Below are positions 37,501 to 52,500 of a DNA stretch of 64,000 nt, piece after piece. The DNA comes from Lamellibrachia columna (Eukaryota; Annelida; Polychaeta; Sabellida; Siboglinidae): assembly GCA_963662155.1 (NCBI GenBank), contig OY759262.1, positions 61,948,010 through 62,012,009 of the forward strand. The letters are read 5' to 3'. The translations under genes and the position numbers were made by a program. The stretch's first letter is position 1, and every line of letters starts with the position of its first letter. The notes beneath the pieces are model-generated. The model saw nothing but the letters and a program-made list of their open reading frames with translations. It searched no databases and was not told the DNA's origin.

Positions 37501-40500
37501 TTTAACCTATTAAGCATACAGTACGCTTGAAAAAAATTGGGCCGTGGAAAAATTTCAAGGAATCTTTGACACCTGAATTTGTATCTCTAGACAATAAGGT
37601 AACTGTTTAACACTAGTGGTGTCATTTGGTGACTAATGTAGAACAACTGAAAAGTGGTGCCAACTGTTTAACACCAGATGACTATTGTTCCACACTAGTC
37701 AAATTACAATAATTATGGATCCTGCTGATTAAAAAAGGGGTGTATGCTAATTAGGGCATGTATGCTTAATAGGTCAAATACGGTAGTTGGCTTAATAAAA
37801 ACAATGCATATTTCTGTTAGATGAGTAACACTGTGAAAGTGAACCGCCTGATGTGATAGTGTACAGCCTGATGTGATAGTGTACAGCCTGATGTGATAGT
37901 GTACAGAGGCAGACTACACATGGCCACATCTGCCCTTTTTACAAAAAATTTTTGTTTGGCCAAGCTAAAATTAATTTGATAGTTTGTCCAAGATTTCATC
38001 AAAACTGAACACATTTCTACAAACAAGCAAGTCATAGTCGATACTGGATAGTTTCAATTTGTTGCAGCAACTTGCATCTGAAACAAGATCAGTGAAACAT
38101 CTAATTACAGATGCAGCTTTAAATTCAATTAATTTGCGGTTGTTTTTGATGTGGGTAAACCAGGTAATTATATGTGTCATGATATTCCTTCAGAGGTCTG
38201 TCTGAAAAATTAATTAGTCACGGTGCTCTTACAGCAATATGTACACTATAACAGCAATATATATATATTATTACAGCAATATGTAAATTATTGCAGCAAT
38301 GTGTACATTATTACAGCAATATGCACATTATTACAGCACCATGCGCATTATTACAGCAATATTCACATTATTACAGCAACATGAACATAATTACATCAAC
38401 ATGCACATTATTGCAGCAACATGCACATTATTACATCAACATGCACATTATTACAGCAACATGTACACTATTACATCAACATGCACATTATTACAGCAAC
38501 ATGCACATTATTACAACAACATGCACAATATTACAGCAACATGTACATTATTACAGCAACATGTACATTATTACATCAACATGCACATTATTACAGCAAC
38601 ATGCACATTATTACAGCAACATGTACATTATTACAGCAACATGTACACTATTACATCAACATGCACATTATTACAGCAACATGCACATTATTACAACAAC
38701 ATGCACACTATTACAGCAACATGTACATTATTACATCAACATGCACATTATTACAACAACATGCACATTATTACAGCAACATGTACATTATTACAGCAAC
38801 ATGTACATTATTACAGCAACATGTACATTATTACAGCAACATGTACATTATTACAGCAACATGTACATTATTACAGCAACATGTACATTATTACAGCAAC
38901 ATGTACATTATTACAGCAACATGTACATTATTATAGCAACATGTACATTATTACAGCAACATGTACATTATTACAGCAACATGTACATTATTACAGCAAC
39001 ATGTACATTATTACAGCAACATGTACATTATTACAGCAACATGTACATAATTGCTCCTGCTTGTAAAGCTCCCATCGAGTAAACACTGAAAGATGTTGCC
39101 AAACGCTCACACCAAGATTGTTTCCCTTGTACCTGTTGGCTGTGATTATTTATTTCACATTAGTGAACAAATAAAAAACCTTATTTTACACACGCACAAC
39201 ACGCGCACATGCACGCACGCACACACACTGCATGCACACACGCACACACACGCACACACACAGATGTTAATGTTAGGCGTGTGTTAATTGTTCCTTTTGT
39301 TTGTCTTGTGGTCAGTGCTCTATCAATCTTGGCATCCGTTCATCCGTCCACCTCACCATATGGTCACCCTGGAACAGTCACAAATTATTTCCATAGCAAT
39401 AAAGGACATTAAATCCCACTAACACGGTCACCTCGCTATTCAGGTAACTTTGGCCCAGTCTCGAGTGTGACCTTAATAGCGAGGTTCCACTGTATTTAAC
39501 TTTAAAGTGGTTGCCTCTATAAGTCAATGGCGATGTTTCAGGGCAGAAGACTTCATCATCTTGGAGCCAACTAATACAGAGGAGGAGAAGATGGTATGTG
39601 TTCTCTGTGTGTTCTCTGTGTGTCATCTTTCTGTCCAACATCAGAGCTTGACATTAAGCTTTTGCACCACTGGCCTGTTGGGCCAGTAGATGTTAAAAGT
39701 TTTTGGCCCCCCCAAAAAAGTTACTGGCCCGAAATTTTTTTCATTGATTTAAAAAGGCACTATTTTTTGCAATACTTCGCATTACTAGTCGAAGGATGCG
39801 AGTTTGGCTGTTATTTATTTTGCCGTTGGTGATTTACTTTCATCCTTTCAGTCAGTATTCTGTATGGCAGACAATGTTGCTGCAGGAATCGTTTGGAAAT
39901 CATAGTTATGCTCTCTGTTGAAGCCGCAGGTGCAGCAGGTCGCGTTTTGAGAACGACGGGTGATACCGCCGCGTGTGTGTCGAGTTACAGCTAGCTATAC
40001 TCGAAAATACTATGGGCGAACCAGACCTGACGCTTTTTATTACTATCACTTGTTACAGTTGTGTTGATTTCTTTTGAATATAAACTTTTGGAAAGTTACG
40101 GTAAACTTAGCTATCTGTGCCCTAGCGGGTCCTGGTATGTATGTTAGGCGCTGTCGTGACACCTAGTGGACAGTCCATGAATCAGTCGGTTTATATGAAA
40201 TCGGTATGTCTAAGGCGTATCGCGATTGCTGATATGTATCGCGCAGAAGAAAATGCTGCGATATACCTTTCATATTGGTCCTTGTTAGGTGCACAGTTCA
40301 TGTTAGTCCTTGTTATGTGCACAATTCATGTTGGTCCTTGTTAGGTGCACCATTCATGTTGGTCCTTGTTAGGTGCACCATTCATGTTGGTCCTTGTTAG
40401 GTGCACAGTTCATATTGATCCTTGTTAGGTGCACAGTTCATGTTGGTCCTTGTTATGTGCACCATTCATGTTGGTCCTTGTTAGGTGCACCATTCATGTT

Positions 40501-43500
40501 GGTCCTTGTTAGGTGCTCATTCATGTTGGTCCTTGTTAGGTGCACCATTCATGTTGGTCCTTGTTAGGTGCACAGTTCATATTGATCCTTGTTAGGTGCA
40601 CAGTTCATGTTGGTCCTTGTTATGTGCACCATTCATGTTGGTCCTTGTTAGGTGCTCATTCATGTTGGTCCTTGTTAGGTGCACCATTCATGTTGGTCCT
40701 TGTTAGGTGCCCATTCATGTTGGTCCTTATTAGGTGCACCATTCATGTTGGTCTTTGTTAGGTGCCGATTGATGTTGGTCTTTGTTAGGTGCACCATTGC
40801 TGGATGCCTCCAGTAGTCACACCGTTCCTTTAGTTCAAGGAATTCCTTTATTTATGTCCTATCCCTTTATATTCCATTATTTTTATAAAAATAAACCTTC
40901 AAATTCCTTATTTATATGGCAATAATAAAATACCCTGAAAATTCACAGAATTTAATTATTTTCACCCACAAATTGCAAAATGTTCTTACATTGTTACAAA
41001 GGAAATGCTAAATTCTCTAAATTGTGAATATTGCACATTGTTTCATGGTTGAATGATCTGTTGTTTACTCCTGATTTTGTATGAACAGGTATTGAGTCTG
41101 CTTAGTAGCCAGTATAATTGTAGGACTTTTGTGGGTTGAAACTTGTCACATTGGACCCAACATTCCTTTAAAAACCTTAGCAATTTCATTACAAATTCCC
41201 TTTAAATGCCTTTATATTTGTAAAAAAATATATCTCTAAATTCCTTTCTTTTGGAGGGTAGTATGATAACTCTGGACCATTTCTTGAAGCCCCAAGGTCA
41301 GAAGGGATTCACCCCATATCCTATCTGTAGACACAGGTTAAACATTTGTTCTCTTAATGGAGCTGCCAGATTGATTTGCTGGTTCTTTGTTGTCCTTGGA
41401 AATGCACCTTCATGGTTACTGATAAACTAATGGCTTGCCCACTTTGTCCACACAAACGAATTGTGAATTATATTGATTCTTGTCACTGAATGAGGAAATT
41501 GTATCAATTAAACGCTGCTTGTTACATCCACTGAAGTTGACCAGTGTTGTGGCCAACACTGCAGGGAATGAGTGTGCAAGTTGGAAGTGTGTGACTTTCA
41601 GATGAGAAGCAAATAGTGATGGTTCCTACTGCCTGGTGTTAGTCAAGTGGATTATTGATACCTTGTTTGAAGGCTTGTTTGAAATTTATAAGTGTTGGTT
41701 GTTGCAGGACGTTGGTGTGCCGGAGGACCCAAGTATGCAAGGTACGGTCTCTCTCTCGATTCGTCTTTTTACCCGGCTCATTTCAGACTCACTACCCCAA
41801 AAACTCAAACCTAGTATCCACTACGACATGCTAGGTCTAGTATCCACTACGACATGCTAGGTTTAGTATTCACTACAACATGCTAGCTCTAGTATCCACT
41901 ATGACATGCTAGCTCTAGTATCCACTACGACATACTAGGTCTAGTATCCACTACAACATGCTAGCTCTAGTATCCACTACGATATGCTAGGTCTAGTATC
42001 CACTACGACATGCTGGCTCTAGTATCCACTACGACATGCTAGGTCTAGTATCCACTACGACATGCTGGCTCTAGTATCCACTATGACATGCTAGGTCTAG
42101 TATTCACTATAACATACTAGCTCTAGTATCCACTATGACATGCTAGCTCTAGTATCCACTACAACATGCTGGCTCTAGTATCCACTACGACATGCTAGGT
42201 CTAGTATCCACTACAACATACTAGCTGTAGTATCCACTATGATGTGCTGGCTCTAGTATCCACTACGACATACTAGCTGTAGTATCCACTATGATGTGCT
42301 AGCTCTAGTATCCACCATGACATGTTAGCTCTAGTATCCACCATGACATGCTAGCTCTAGTATCCACCATGACATGCTAGCTCTAGTATCCACTACGACA
42401 TGCTAGCTCTAGTATTCACTATGACATGCTAGCTCTAGTATCCACTACGACATGCTAGCTCTAGTATCCACTACGACATGCTAGCTCTAGTATCCACTAC
42501 GACATGCTAGCTCTTGTATCCACTACGGCATGCTAGCTCTAGTATCCACTACGACGTGCTAGCTCTAGTATCCACTACGACTTGCCAGCTCTAATATACA
42601 CTACGACATGCTAGCTCTAGTATCAACTACGACATGCTAGCTCTAGTATCCACTATGACATGCTAGCTCTAGTATCCACTATGACATGCTAGCTCTAGTA
42701 TCCACTACGACATGCTAGCTCTAGTATCCACTATGACATGCTAGCTCTAATATACACTATGACATGCTAGCTCTAGTATCCACTATGATGTGCTAGCTCT
42801 AGTATCCACTATGACATGCTAGCTCTAGTATCCACTATGACATGCTAGCTCTAGTATCCACTATGATGTGCTAGCTCTAGTATCCACTATGACGTGCTAG
42901 CTCTAGTATCCACTATGACATGCTAGCTCTAGTATCCACTGTGATGTGCTAGCTCTAGTATCCACTATGATGTGCTAGCTCTAGTATCCACTACGACGTG
43001 CTAGCTTTAGTATCCACTATGATGTGCTAGTTCTAGTATCCACTATGACGTGCTAGCTCTAGTATCCACTATGACGTGCTAGCTCTAGTATCCACTATGA
43101 TGTGCTAGCTCTAGTATCCACTATGACATGCTAGCTCTAGTATCCACTACGACGTGCTAGCTCTAGTATCCACTGTGACATGCTAGCTCTAGTATCCACT
43201 GTGATGTGCTAGCTCTAGTATCCACTATGATGTGCTAGCTCTAGTATCCACTATGACGTGCTAGCTCTAGTATCCACTACGACGTGCTAGCTCTAGTATC
43301 CACTACAACATGCTAGCTCTAGTATCCACTGTGATGTGCTAGCTCTAGTATCCACTATGATGTGCTAGCTCTAGTATCCACTACGACATGCTAGCTCTAG
43401 TATCCACTACGACATGCTAGCTCTAGTATCCACTACGACGTGCTAGCTCTAGTATCCACTGTGATGTGCTAGCTCTAGTATCCACTATGACATGCTAGCT

Positions 43501-46500
43501 CTAGTATCCACTACGACGTGCTAGCTCTAGTATCCACTGTGATGTGCTAGCTCTAGTATCCACTATGATGTGCTAGCTCTAGTATCCACTGTGATGTGCT
43601 AGCTCTAGTATCCACTATGACATGCTAGCTCTAGTATCCACTATGACGTGCTAGCTCTAGTATCCACTATAATGTGTTGGCTCATTTGTGCAAGTTTGTT
43701 GTTTGCTTTTGGTGAAAACATCGGACAATCTATTAAATTATTTTTGACCGTGTCTGGTGAATTTTCATATGAAAATTGACAAAAGTGGTGCACCTCTATA
43801 TACAGTGCTACATAAGGCTGTTTACACTTTCTTGCAATGATTTTTCCAGCTTTTCGTGGTTTTCCGGTTCTTCCAGGGCTGAAATTAACGTTTTTGTGAT
43901 TCGTGTGAATCCAGTTTTAAAATCTGGGGGTATGGGGTGATCGTATTTTTCATTTGCGGTTCGTGTTTTTCCTGGAGAACTGTACATGTTATTTCCCATT
44001 GACATCAACAAACATTTCTCCAACTATTTTCGACATGATCACTGTGATTGGCTGAATATGCAGTGTGTTGCATCTGTGCATCTTGCCAATGGCCTCCAAT
44101 TGAACAGGAAAGGTATAAATCACTAAAGTTCATATATGCCCCATTGAAAGCATTCCACTCTTTTTTGCACCATCTATTAATTTGGTCAGAAATCGATTTA
44201 AAAAATACGTTATTTTTCACTATCCATGTATCCAATCGGGGGCCAAAAATTCTAATTAGGGCCTACGTCAAGTTCGTGATGACACATCAAATTCAGAGTC
44301 TAATTTATATCTGAAGTTGTTTTCATATGTGTCCAACCCATTAATTCATTAAGAGGGTAACGCTAGAAGTCAAATTTTTAGCTTTTTCACGAGTGTTTAG
44401 TGGGCGATAACATTCGCTAAATCTAATATGCGCTCATTTTATATCTCATAGTTTGAATGGAGAGGGGTGGTGAGAGGAGGAGGTTAAATATCATTCACGC
44501 CAAATCAGAGTATTACCTTAGTGGGGACAGGCTAATTAAAAAAAATCTATCTTTTCAATTAAAGCTAGAATCTTCATGAAAAGACACGTATAGTGGAACC
44601 AAACTGTCAACGTGTTGATGACACTTGTTAAGCATGTTAAGAACCATGACCAGACCAGATGGATAGATGGATTAAGCAGTTTGCAGCGTAGCTGTTAGAT
44701 AACCCTGTAGGTTGACCCCCCCACTCCTCCCAATCTGAAATGTATTTTGTTTTAAAAAAAGTCAGAATTTTTATTTTGCTCCTTGTGAGAGTCCTGATTT
44801 TGAACATTTTGTTTTGGCTCCAAAGTGTCTCAGAATTCATCATAGAACATCTTATTTAAAAAAATTTCCCCAGAACCCCCATATTTCCTCTTGTGCATGT
44901 CACATCCCCAGGGGTAGAACTACCCACTAGTCTGCTAGTCTGTACACTAGTAAAGATTACGGCGGACTAGTAAACCTGCCTTCCAACTAGTCCGGCTTGT
45001 TACGTCTCGAATCAGAATGGTCCGATTGGAATTGCCACCGTGCCCAATTCCGGAACTGCGCACCCAAAATCAGAATGTTGCACGGGCAGCCGAAGCATTT
45101 GTGCGCGCCACTTTGAAACACTGCAGCGTTTTAGTGGACAGATGGGAAATCAAAGAAGCTCATTTTATGAGCTTGTACATAATTTAATTCCTGGAGAACA
45201 GTACACCTCCAAACTGATAACACAATCCAAAGTACATATCGAGGATTAAGAATCTGTGATGGCTTACCACGTGAAGTTACGGATAAGACTTCGGGTCCAA
45301 GAAGACAGTTTACAGGATGATCTAAATAAATCGACAAGGAGACTAAGAGGAGACCAAACAGAAGTGTTTAAATAGTGAACGGTTATGAGGATGTTGATAG
45401 GAATATGTTCTTCAAACTTAAAGAAGGCAGTAGAACCAGAGGACACAAAGCAGCATCAGTTAAGGAGCAGTGTAGGTTGAACATAAGAAAGAACTCTTTC
45501 TCACAGAGGGTGATAAATGAATGGAACAAACTGCCAAATGATTGTGTTAATGCTTGTAGGGTGAATATGTTTAAAAATAGAATTGACAGATATTTGATAA
45601 GGGCGGGCTACACATAGATGAGAAAATTGTTGGACTCTCGATAAGCCAATGGCTTCCTTGTCTACTTGCCATCTGGAACTTGTTGTTTGGGATGGCAATC
45701 TTGTTAAATCTTGTTAAAGAAACGCTATATATGTTCGAAGTACCTTGACAGGAAAATGACACATTCCAATTTGGGACAGCGCAAAATCGGAATTCTAATA
45801 TACATATTCCGATTTTGGGTTCCCATCTTGGAATTCCGATTTTGCACAGCGACCCGCCACCCAACCCCACATCTACATTACTACATTGGTGGAGCACGGA
45901 GGCCAGACACTTACCCACTTGGGCCAAGGCCTGACTGTGAGAGTGGCACTGACAGCAGTGACACTGACTGTGACAGTAGTGCCTCCAACGCTGAGTGACA
46001 CTGACTAACTGGCAGGCAGTGTCAACACCAGGCCTGGATGAAACTGTGTTTTTTGTACTTTAAATAAAATTGTTGCGATTTAAATTTGTGTTATGTTTTG
46101 ATAACAGGACTAGTAAACCTTTTAGCGGACTAGTAAACTTTTGTCTTTACTAGTCCTGCTGTCTAGTTAAATAAATGCTGAAGTTCTACCCCTGCACCCC
46201 TGTATAAAATGTATACCAGTAGTTGCACCAATTTCACTGTTCTTACTTAGAAAAGTGTGACTTTTGAGTTGTTTTTGGAAGGCCAGTCTCACACAAGATG
46301 CTGTCTTGCTGAAGTCATTAGTGCATAATTTGCTGACACACCACATATCTGGCAAAATTCCAACCTGGGACACCAACTAAACCCACATGTTTTTTTAATG
46401 TGAGAGTTATAAAATCTGTATGAAATGACTCACTGGATGTCGTGTGCATTTACTGGAATTAACTTCATCACTGATGTGTCTATGATTTTATGACATTTTT

Positions 46501-49500
46501 CTTGACATTTCCCTTGTCGTTGTTTAACAGCATATTCAGTTTATATGTACATTTGTTCCAACGGATGTGTTTCTATTTTGCAGACATTTCAGAGGTACCG
46601 ACGAAGTGCGTTATTACCCACGATACACTAGATGTCTGTGCCAACGTGATCTTCATTGACTTTGAAGGTCGTTCCGATGGTGAATCTCTGAGAAAAATCC
46701 TGGGCCAGACAAAACCGAGAGAACTGGTGAGTGGTCCACTGCCATCTCACTCTGCATCATGGGTGGTAGGATAACAATATTTAACAAGATTTGCCGTCCA
46801 AGCAAAAAACCCAAATGGCAAGTGGACAAGGAAGCCATTGGCTTATCGAGAGTTCAACAATGTGTCATCTATGTGTATCCCTAGACAGTTCAGATCATCT
46901 AGCTCACAACAGCTTTTTGTTCGTAAAACTAAGCTTAACCTGGGCAACCTGCTTTCTCTATAGCTTTTCCCAAAATCTGGAACAGACTCCCCATCAATTG
47001 AAAGCATATGAAATTACAGCTGACTTCTAACAAAAATTCAATATATATTTTTTTTAAATTGCATTTCACCCTAAATCCTCGTGGTTCTTCGATGTGATGA
47101 TGATTTTTTCTTGTTAGATTCCACCTGGCTGACTTTTAACACATTTTTTTACTTACTATTCATTAATGAGATACTTGTGGATGCCAACACATAATGTTTT
47201 CCTTTGTGAATCTCCCATAGTAACTAGAGTTTCAATTGTCATTTTCAACCGACATTTCTTGTTCATATAAGTAAATCTAAGAAATATAAAAATGTTAATA
47301 TGTTAAGCAATGTAGTGTTTTGTTTGGTGAACGCTTCCTGTTTGGTGGCTGTCTTACTCTAGGCGCCCACTTAACATGAAGCTGTGGCCAAGGGCCACCC
47401 AATCCACATGCTGTGTTCTGTATAGATCATTGTGCATGGCACGAAGGAAGCGACCAAGTCCCTAGCGACTTACTGCCGAAACACCCGCGACATCGTCCAA
47501 GGCCGCGTCTTTGAACCAAGTCTCAATGAAGTCATCGATGTTACGACAGAAAGCCACATCTATCAGGTCTGTCGATGTTGTAAAACACTCAGATTCTATG
47601 AGTGGTCACACTGGTGTGGTGCTTGTTTCCTACGCTTGACCCAAGCCAAAATGTCACACCGGCGGTCTCAGGACGGAACCTAAACTAATCTAAAAAAAAA
47701 TTCCTAGCAAAGTTAGGACTTGGTCTCGGCCAACTATGAGATAAAAAATATCACATTTTCACTGAGTGTTGTACAATCAGTGTAATGTCAAGTGCTGAAT
47801 TGTTAAGTTTCTTGGTGTCCACAAAGTTTCTTGCACATGACAGAAAAATTCCTATTGACATTCTTGTGTATATTTGTGGGACATCTTTGATGTAGTAAAA
47901 AAAAAAGAAAATAAGGTTCAGGTTACGAAGAGATTTGAAGATGGACGCCATAACTTACAACATGTCGAAATATTACGTGTATTAAATATTACCACTGCCT
48001 GTGTCAGCTGTGTTATCTAGTACGGTGTTATCTAGTACGGTGTTATCTAGTATGGTGTTATCTAGTACAGTGTTATGTGGTACGGTGGTATCTAGTACGG
48101 TGCTATCAGAGCAGTTTGATTCTGCTAAGGGGCTGATTTGGTGAATTTCCCCAAACAATTATTCAGAATGATGTGGAAGTGAATGAACAGAGTTTTATTT
48201 TGAATTACTGCATAGAAACTACTACATTTAGTAAATAATTGTTCTCAAATGATTCTTAGATGAAAAGTGCAACTTAGTTGTGTAAATCTTACAAGGGCGT
48301 GTCTGTGTTACAACAGTTACAGTCAATAACAACTTAGTTGTGTAAATCTTACAAGGGCGTGTCTGTGTTACAACAGTTACAGTCAATAACAACTTAGTTG
48401 TGTAAATCTTACAAGGGCGTGTCTGTGTTACAACAGTTACAGTCAATAACAACTTAGTTGTGTAAATCTTACAAGGGCGTGTCTGTGTTACAACAGTTAC
48501 AGTCAATAACAACTTAGTTGTGTAAATCTTACAAGGGCGTGTCTGTTACAACAGTTACAGTCAATAACAACTTAGTTGTGTAAATCTTACAAGGGCGTGT
48601 CTGTGTTACAACAGTTACAGTCAATAACAACTTAGTTGTGTAAATCTTACAAGGGCGTGTCTGTGTTACAACAGTTACAGTCAATAACAACTTAGTTGTG
48701 TAAATCTTACAAGGGCGTGTCTGTTACAACAGTTACAGTCAATAACAACTTAGTTGTGTAAATCTTACAAGGGCGTGTCTGTGTTACAACAGTTACAGTC
48801 AATAACAACTTAGTTGTGTAAATCTTACAAGGGCGTGTCTGTTACAACAGTTACAGTCAATAACAACTTAGTTGTGTAAATCTTACAAGGGCGTGTCTGT
48901 TACAACAGTTACAGTCAATAACAACTTAGTTGTGTAAATCTTACAAGGGCGTGTCTGTGTTACAACAGTTACAGTCAATAACAACTTAGTTGTGTAAATC
49001 TTACAAGGGCGTGTCTGTGTTACAACAGTTACAGTCAATAATATTTCCGTTTATGTAATGTTTTATCATTTTACCTGTGCATTGTATAATTTTTTTGTGT
49101 CAAGACCGCTGATCTGTTGTCAAAAAGCTTTTGGGTTTTCCAGGAAAACCTCTTGTTTTGCGCTACAATTGATTGTATTTTTGGTGTACCTGATTCTACT
49201 AACTGGTGGACGTGATTCTATCAATTGGCGTATTTCAGCTGGGATAGAGAATGATTCCATCCCAGCCATTATACTTCTACCAAATGGCTGATTCTGTTAT
49301 TGACGATTCTGTTAAGTGGAGTCCACAGTAAACTATTTCATGTCAGTATTGTGTTTTTTTTGTTCAGTAGAACTGTAACTGTGTCATGTCAATATTGTGT
49401 TTGTGTATTCTGTAAAACTATAACTGTGTCATGTCAGTGTTGTGTTTGTGTGTTCAGTAAAACTATAACTGTGTCATGTCAGTGTTGTGTTTGAGTGTTC

Positions 49501-52500
49501 AGTAAAACTATAACTGTGTCATGTCAGTGTTGTGTTTGTGTGTTCAGTAAAACTATAACTTTGTCATGTCAGTGTTGTGTTTGTGTGTTCTGTAAAACTA
49601 TAACTGTGTCATGTCAGTGTTGTGTTTGTGTGTCCAGTAAAACTATAAATGTGTCATGTCAGTGTTGTGTTTGTGTGTTCAGTAAAACTATAACTGTGTC
49701 ATGTCAGTGTTGTGTTTGTGTGTTCTGTAAAACTATAACTGTGTCATGTCAGTGTTGTGTTTGTGTGTCCAGTAAAACTATAACTGTGTCATGTCAGTGT
49801 TGTGTTTGTGTGTTCAGTAAAACTATAACTTTGTCATGTCAGTATTGTGTTTGTGTGTTCTGTAAAACTATAACTGTGTCATGTCAGTGTTGTGTTTGTG
49901 TGTTCTGTAAAACTATAACTGTGTCATGTCAGTGTTGTGTTTGTGTATTCTGTAAAACTATAACTTTGTCATGTCAGTGTTGTGTTTGTGTGTTCAGTAA
50001 AACTATAACTTTGTCATGTCAGTGTTGTGTTTGTGTGTCCAGTAAAACTATAAATGTGTCATGTCAGTATTGTGTTTGTGTGTTTAGGTGAAGTTGAAGG
50101 ACTCTGTAGTGAGTGCGCTAGACTTTGCCAAGGCAAAGGACATAGAACTGGCTTGGATCGACGCACGACTTGACCTCAGCAAGGCCAAGACAGACACCAG
50201 CGCCACCTATGTCAACGAGTACAGTGAGACGGTGAAAATGATCACAGGTGAGGAACTGTCCCTCGTGGCTTGATTACATATGCAGCACTCATCTGCTAAA
50301 TGCGTTTAATAATAATGTAATAACCACAGTATACCACAAAATAACGGTTTTCCTATGTTTCGTTTATGATTTATTTAAAAATACTTAAAATGAATATAAT
50401 CGCTCCCTAAACCAGGGATTGTCTCAATGATATCTTCAACTGGATGACTAACAGCAGATTAAAGTTAAATGCAGATAAAACAGAGTTTCTTATTATTGGC
50501 GCTCAGAGGCAGTTTGGCAAACTTCACCGGTTTTTTCCCCGACACCTATGTTTCACACTGGTCGCCTCAGCACGCTGGTCACCTCAGCACACTGGTCGCC
50601 TCAGCACACTGGTCACCTCAGCACACTGGTCGCCTCAGCACGCAATTTAGGATTTACCTTTGATAACAATTTGAATTTTGGACAGCATATTTCCTAAACA
50701 TATCTTTGCTGCTTTATCACATTCGTGACCTTCGCCGTATTTGCCAGTATATATATATATATGTCTCTTTCTGTCACCAAAACAATTGCAACTATTCTTG
50801 TTAGCAGTAGGCTTCACTATTGTAATTCCATCATAAAACTTCAACGTGTGCAAAATTGTTTGGCAGGTTAGATACCTGGCGTCCTCATTTCTCTCATCCA
50901 GTGCCACTGCATTTGCTCCCTGTCCAATATTGCATTACTTTTAAGATTGGCACAATTATCAAGCACTTTCAACAACCAACCGGCATATTTACATTCACTG
51001 CTCACACCTGCAAGACATCCCAGACAGCTTTGATCATGTAATTCTAATCTACTTTTCATTCTCGTTGTTAAGAAAAATGTCAGAACAGAGTATTCGCAGT
51101 AACTCACTCCCTGTTATCATTAAGTTGACAAGAAATATAATAACATTTTGCTGTCACCTAAAAACCCACCTGTTTAAACTCACTCCTCATTACACCGATC
51201 CAACTGTTCACGACTGGAATTGCTAACCGATTAGAAACTGTCTACCCGCGGTAGTCATTTTGTTTTGATGTGCTGCTGAGCTTGGGTTTCCTGAGGATCT
51301 TAGCGCGATAGAAGAATCTTTATTGTATTCTATTGTATAACTCGTTTTGTGGTTAAATGCCTCATATATTCATGAAAATGTAGTATGACAAATATAAAAT
51401 GTACTAAGGTGATAATTTTGGATCAAAAAGAACGATTAAAATGAAGTGTGAAGGGACTGAATGACGTGAGCTAGTGGAGAGCTGTGGTCTAATGGTTAGA
51501 GCACCCACCTGTCAATCGAGAGGACGGTGGTTTGATTCCACCTCCGCTGTTACAAAGCATGGGCAATTTTGTTCACCCCACATTGCCAGTATTTTTTGGA
51601 AGAGACAGTCCCTTCTACCGGATGTCTATGCCACGGGAAGTAAAAGATCCCATGCAGGGAAATGGAAAAAACCTGTAATGGACTCACTAACTCTATAAAT
51701 TAACCCTCAGCGCAATATCCTATGACTTTGCTGAGTAATTATCCAGATCCAGAGAAGGCAGGTAGGCATAAGAGAGAGAGGAGAAAGAGAGATCAGACAG
51801 CAAGAAGTCACAAAGAAAGCTGAGAACAGACATTTGTGATGTGACCAAAGAGGACGAAGACGTAACTTGAAGTTTTGTTTAACTCTAAGACTGTCCTGTT
51901 GTTTGTAGAAAGAGATGACAGTCATGAGACGGATGAGCCGATAGATCTCGTTCCAACTCTTTTACCTCATTCACAAAACCAGGTACGTCAGTGCCATCTC
52001 GTCTGCATTCCAGGTGAACCGGTGAGAAAGATGTAAGACGTACCTATAACAATATCTTGTCATCGTTATTCCTTGACAAATTGAACCATGTGATATCGAC
52101 TACAACATGCTAACTCATTTGTGCAAACATGTTATTTAGTTTTGATGAAACCATTGGACAAACTATTAAATAATTTTATCAGATCCAGTGAAAATTCTCT
52201 AAAAAAAGGGCTAGGGAAAATTCTGTAAAAAGGGCTACCTAGTGGTTCAGCCCTATATTATAACATATTCACACTTTCGCAAGTGACCCAATCCTGTGAT
52301 CAAAGTCAGTTCATTCAATGATTTTCAACAAAAGTATGCACTACAGATTTGAACATCAACGAACCTGATTGACGATGGGATAGGGGAGGCAGCTTTAAGG
52401 ACAAAGCAGAAAGAGAATGGTTTAACAGCATTTTGTTATGCTTCTGGTATGTTATGTGGTGAAACATCGAAGTTGTGTGTTTACAGGTGGCCAGTCACAC

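Noticed and set aside
38291..39082. A 263-aa + frame of repeated THIITATC-like residues, and overlapping frames
   Set aside because: It is the 20-bp minisatellite read through; all three frames are open, which no real gene shows.
48268..49040. CRISPR-like regular array
   Set aside because: 60-bp units are contiguous with no variable spacers; a eukaryotic minisatellite.
49495..50091. A 198-aa Cys-rich frame ([14 protein letters not shown] repeats)
   Set aside because: It is the 45-bp intronic array ending at the exon 17 acceptor. The 45-bp period keeps any open frame open.
51475..51550. A tRNA gene
   Set aside because: A and B boxes are present, but the 3' part runs into a body shared with other dispersed copies, and I could not complete a good acceptor stem; a SINE head is the better reading.
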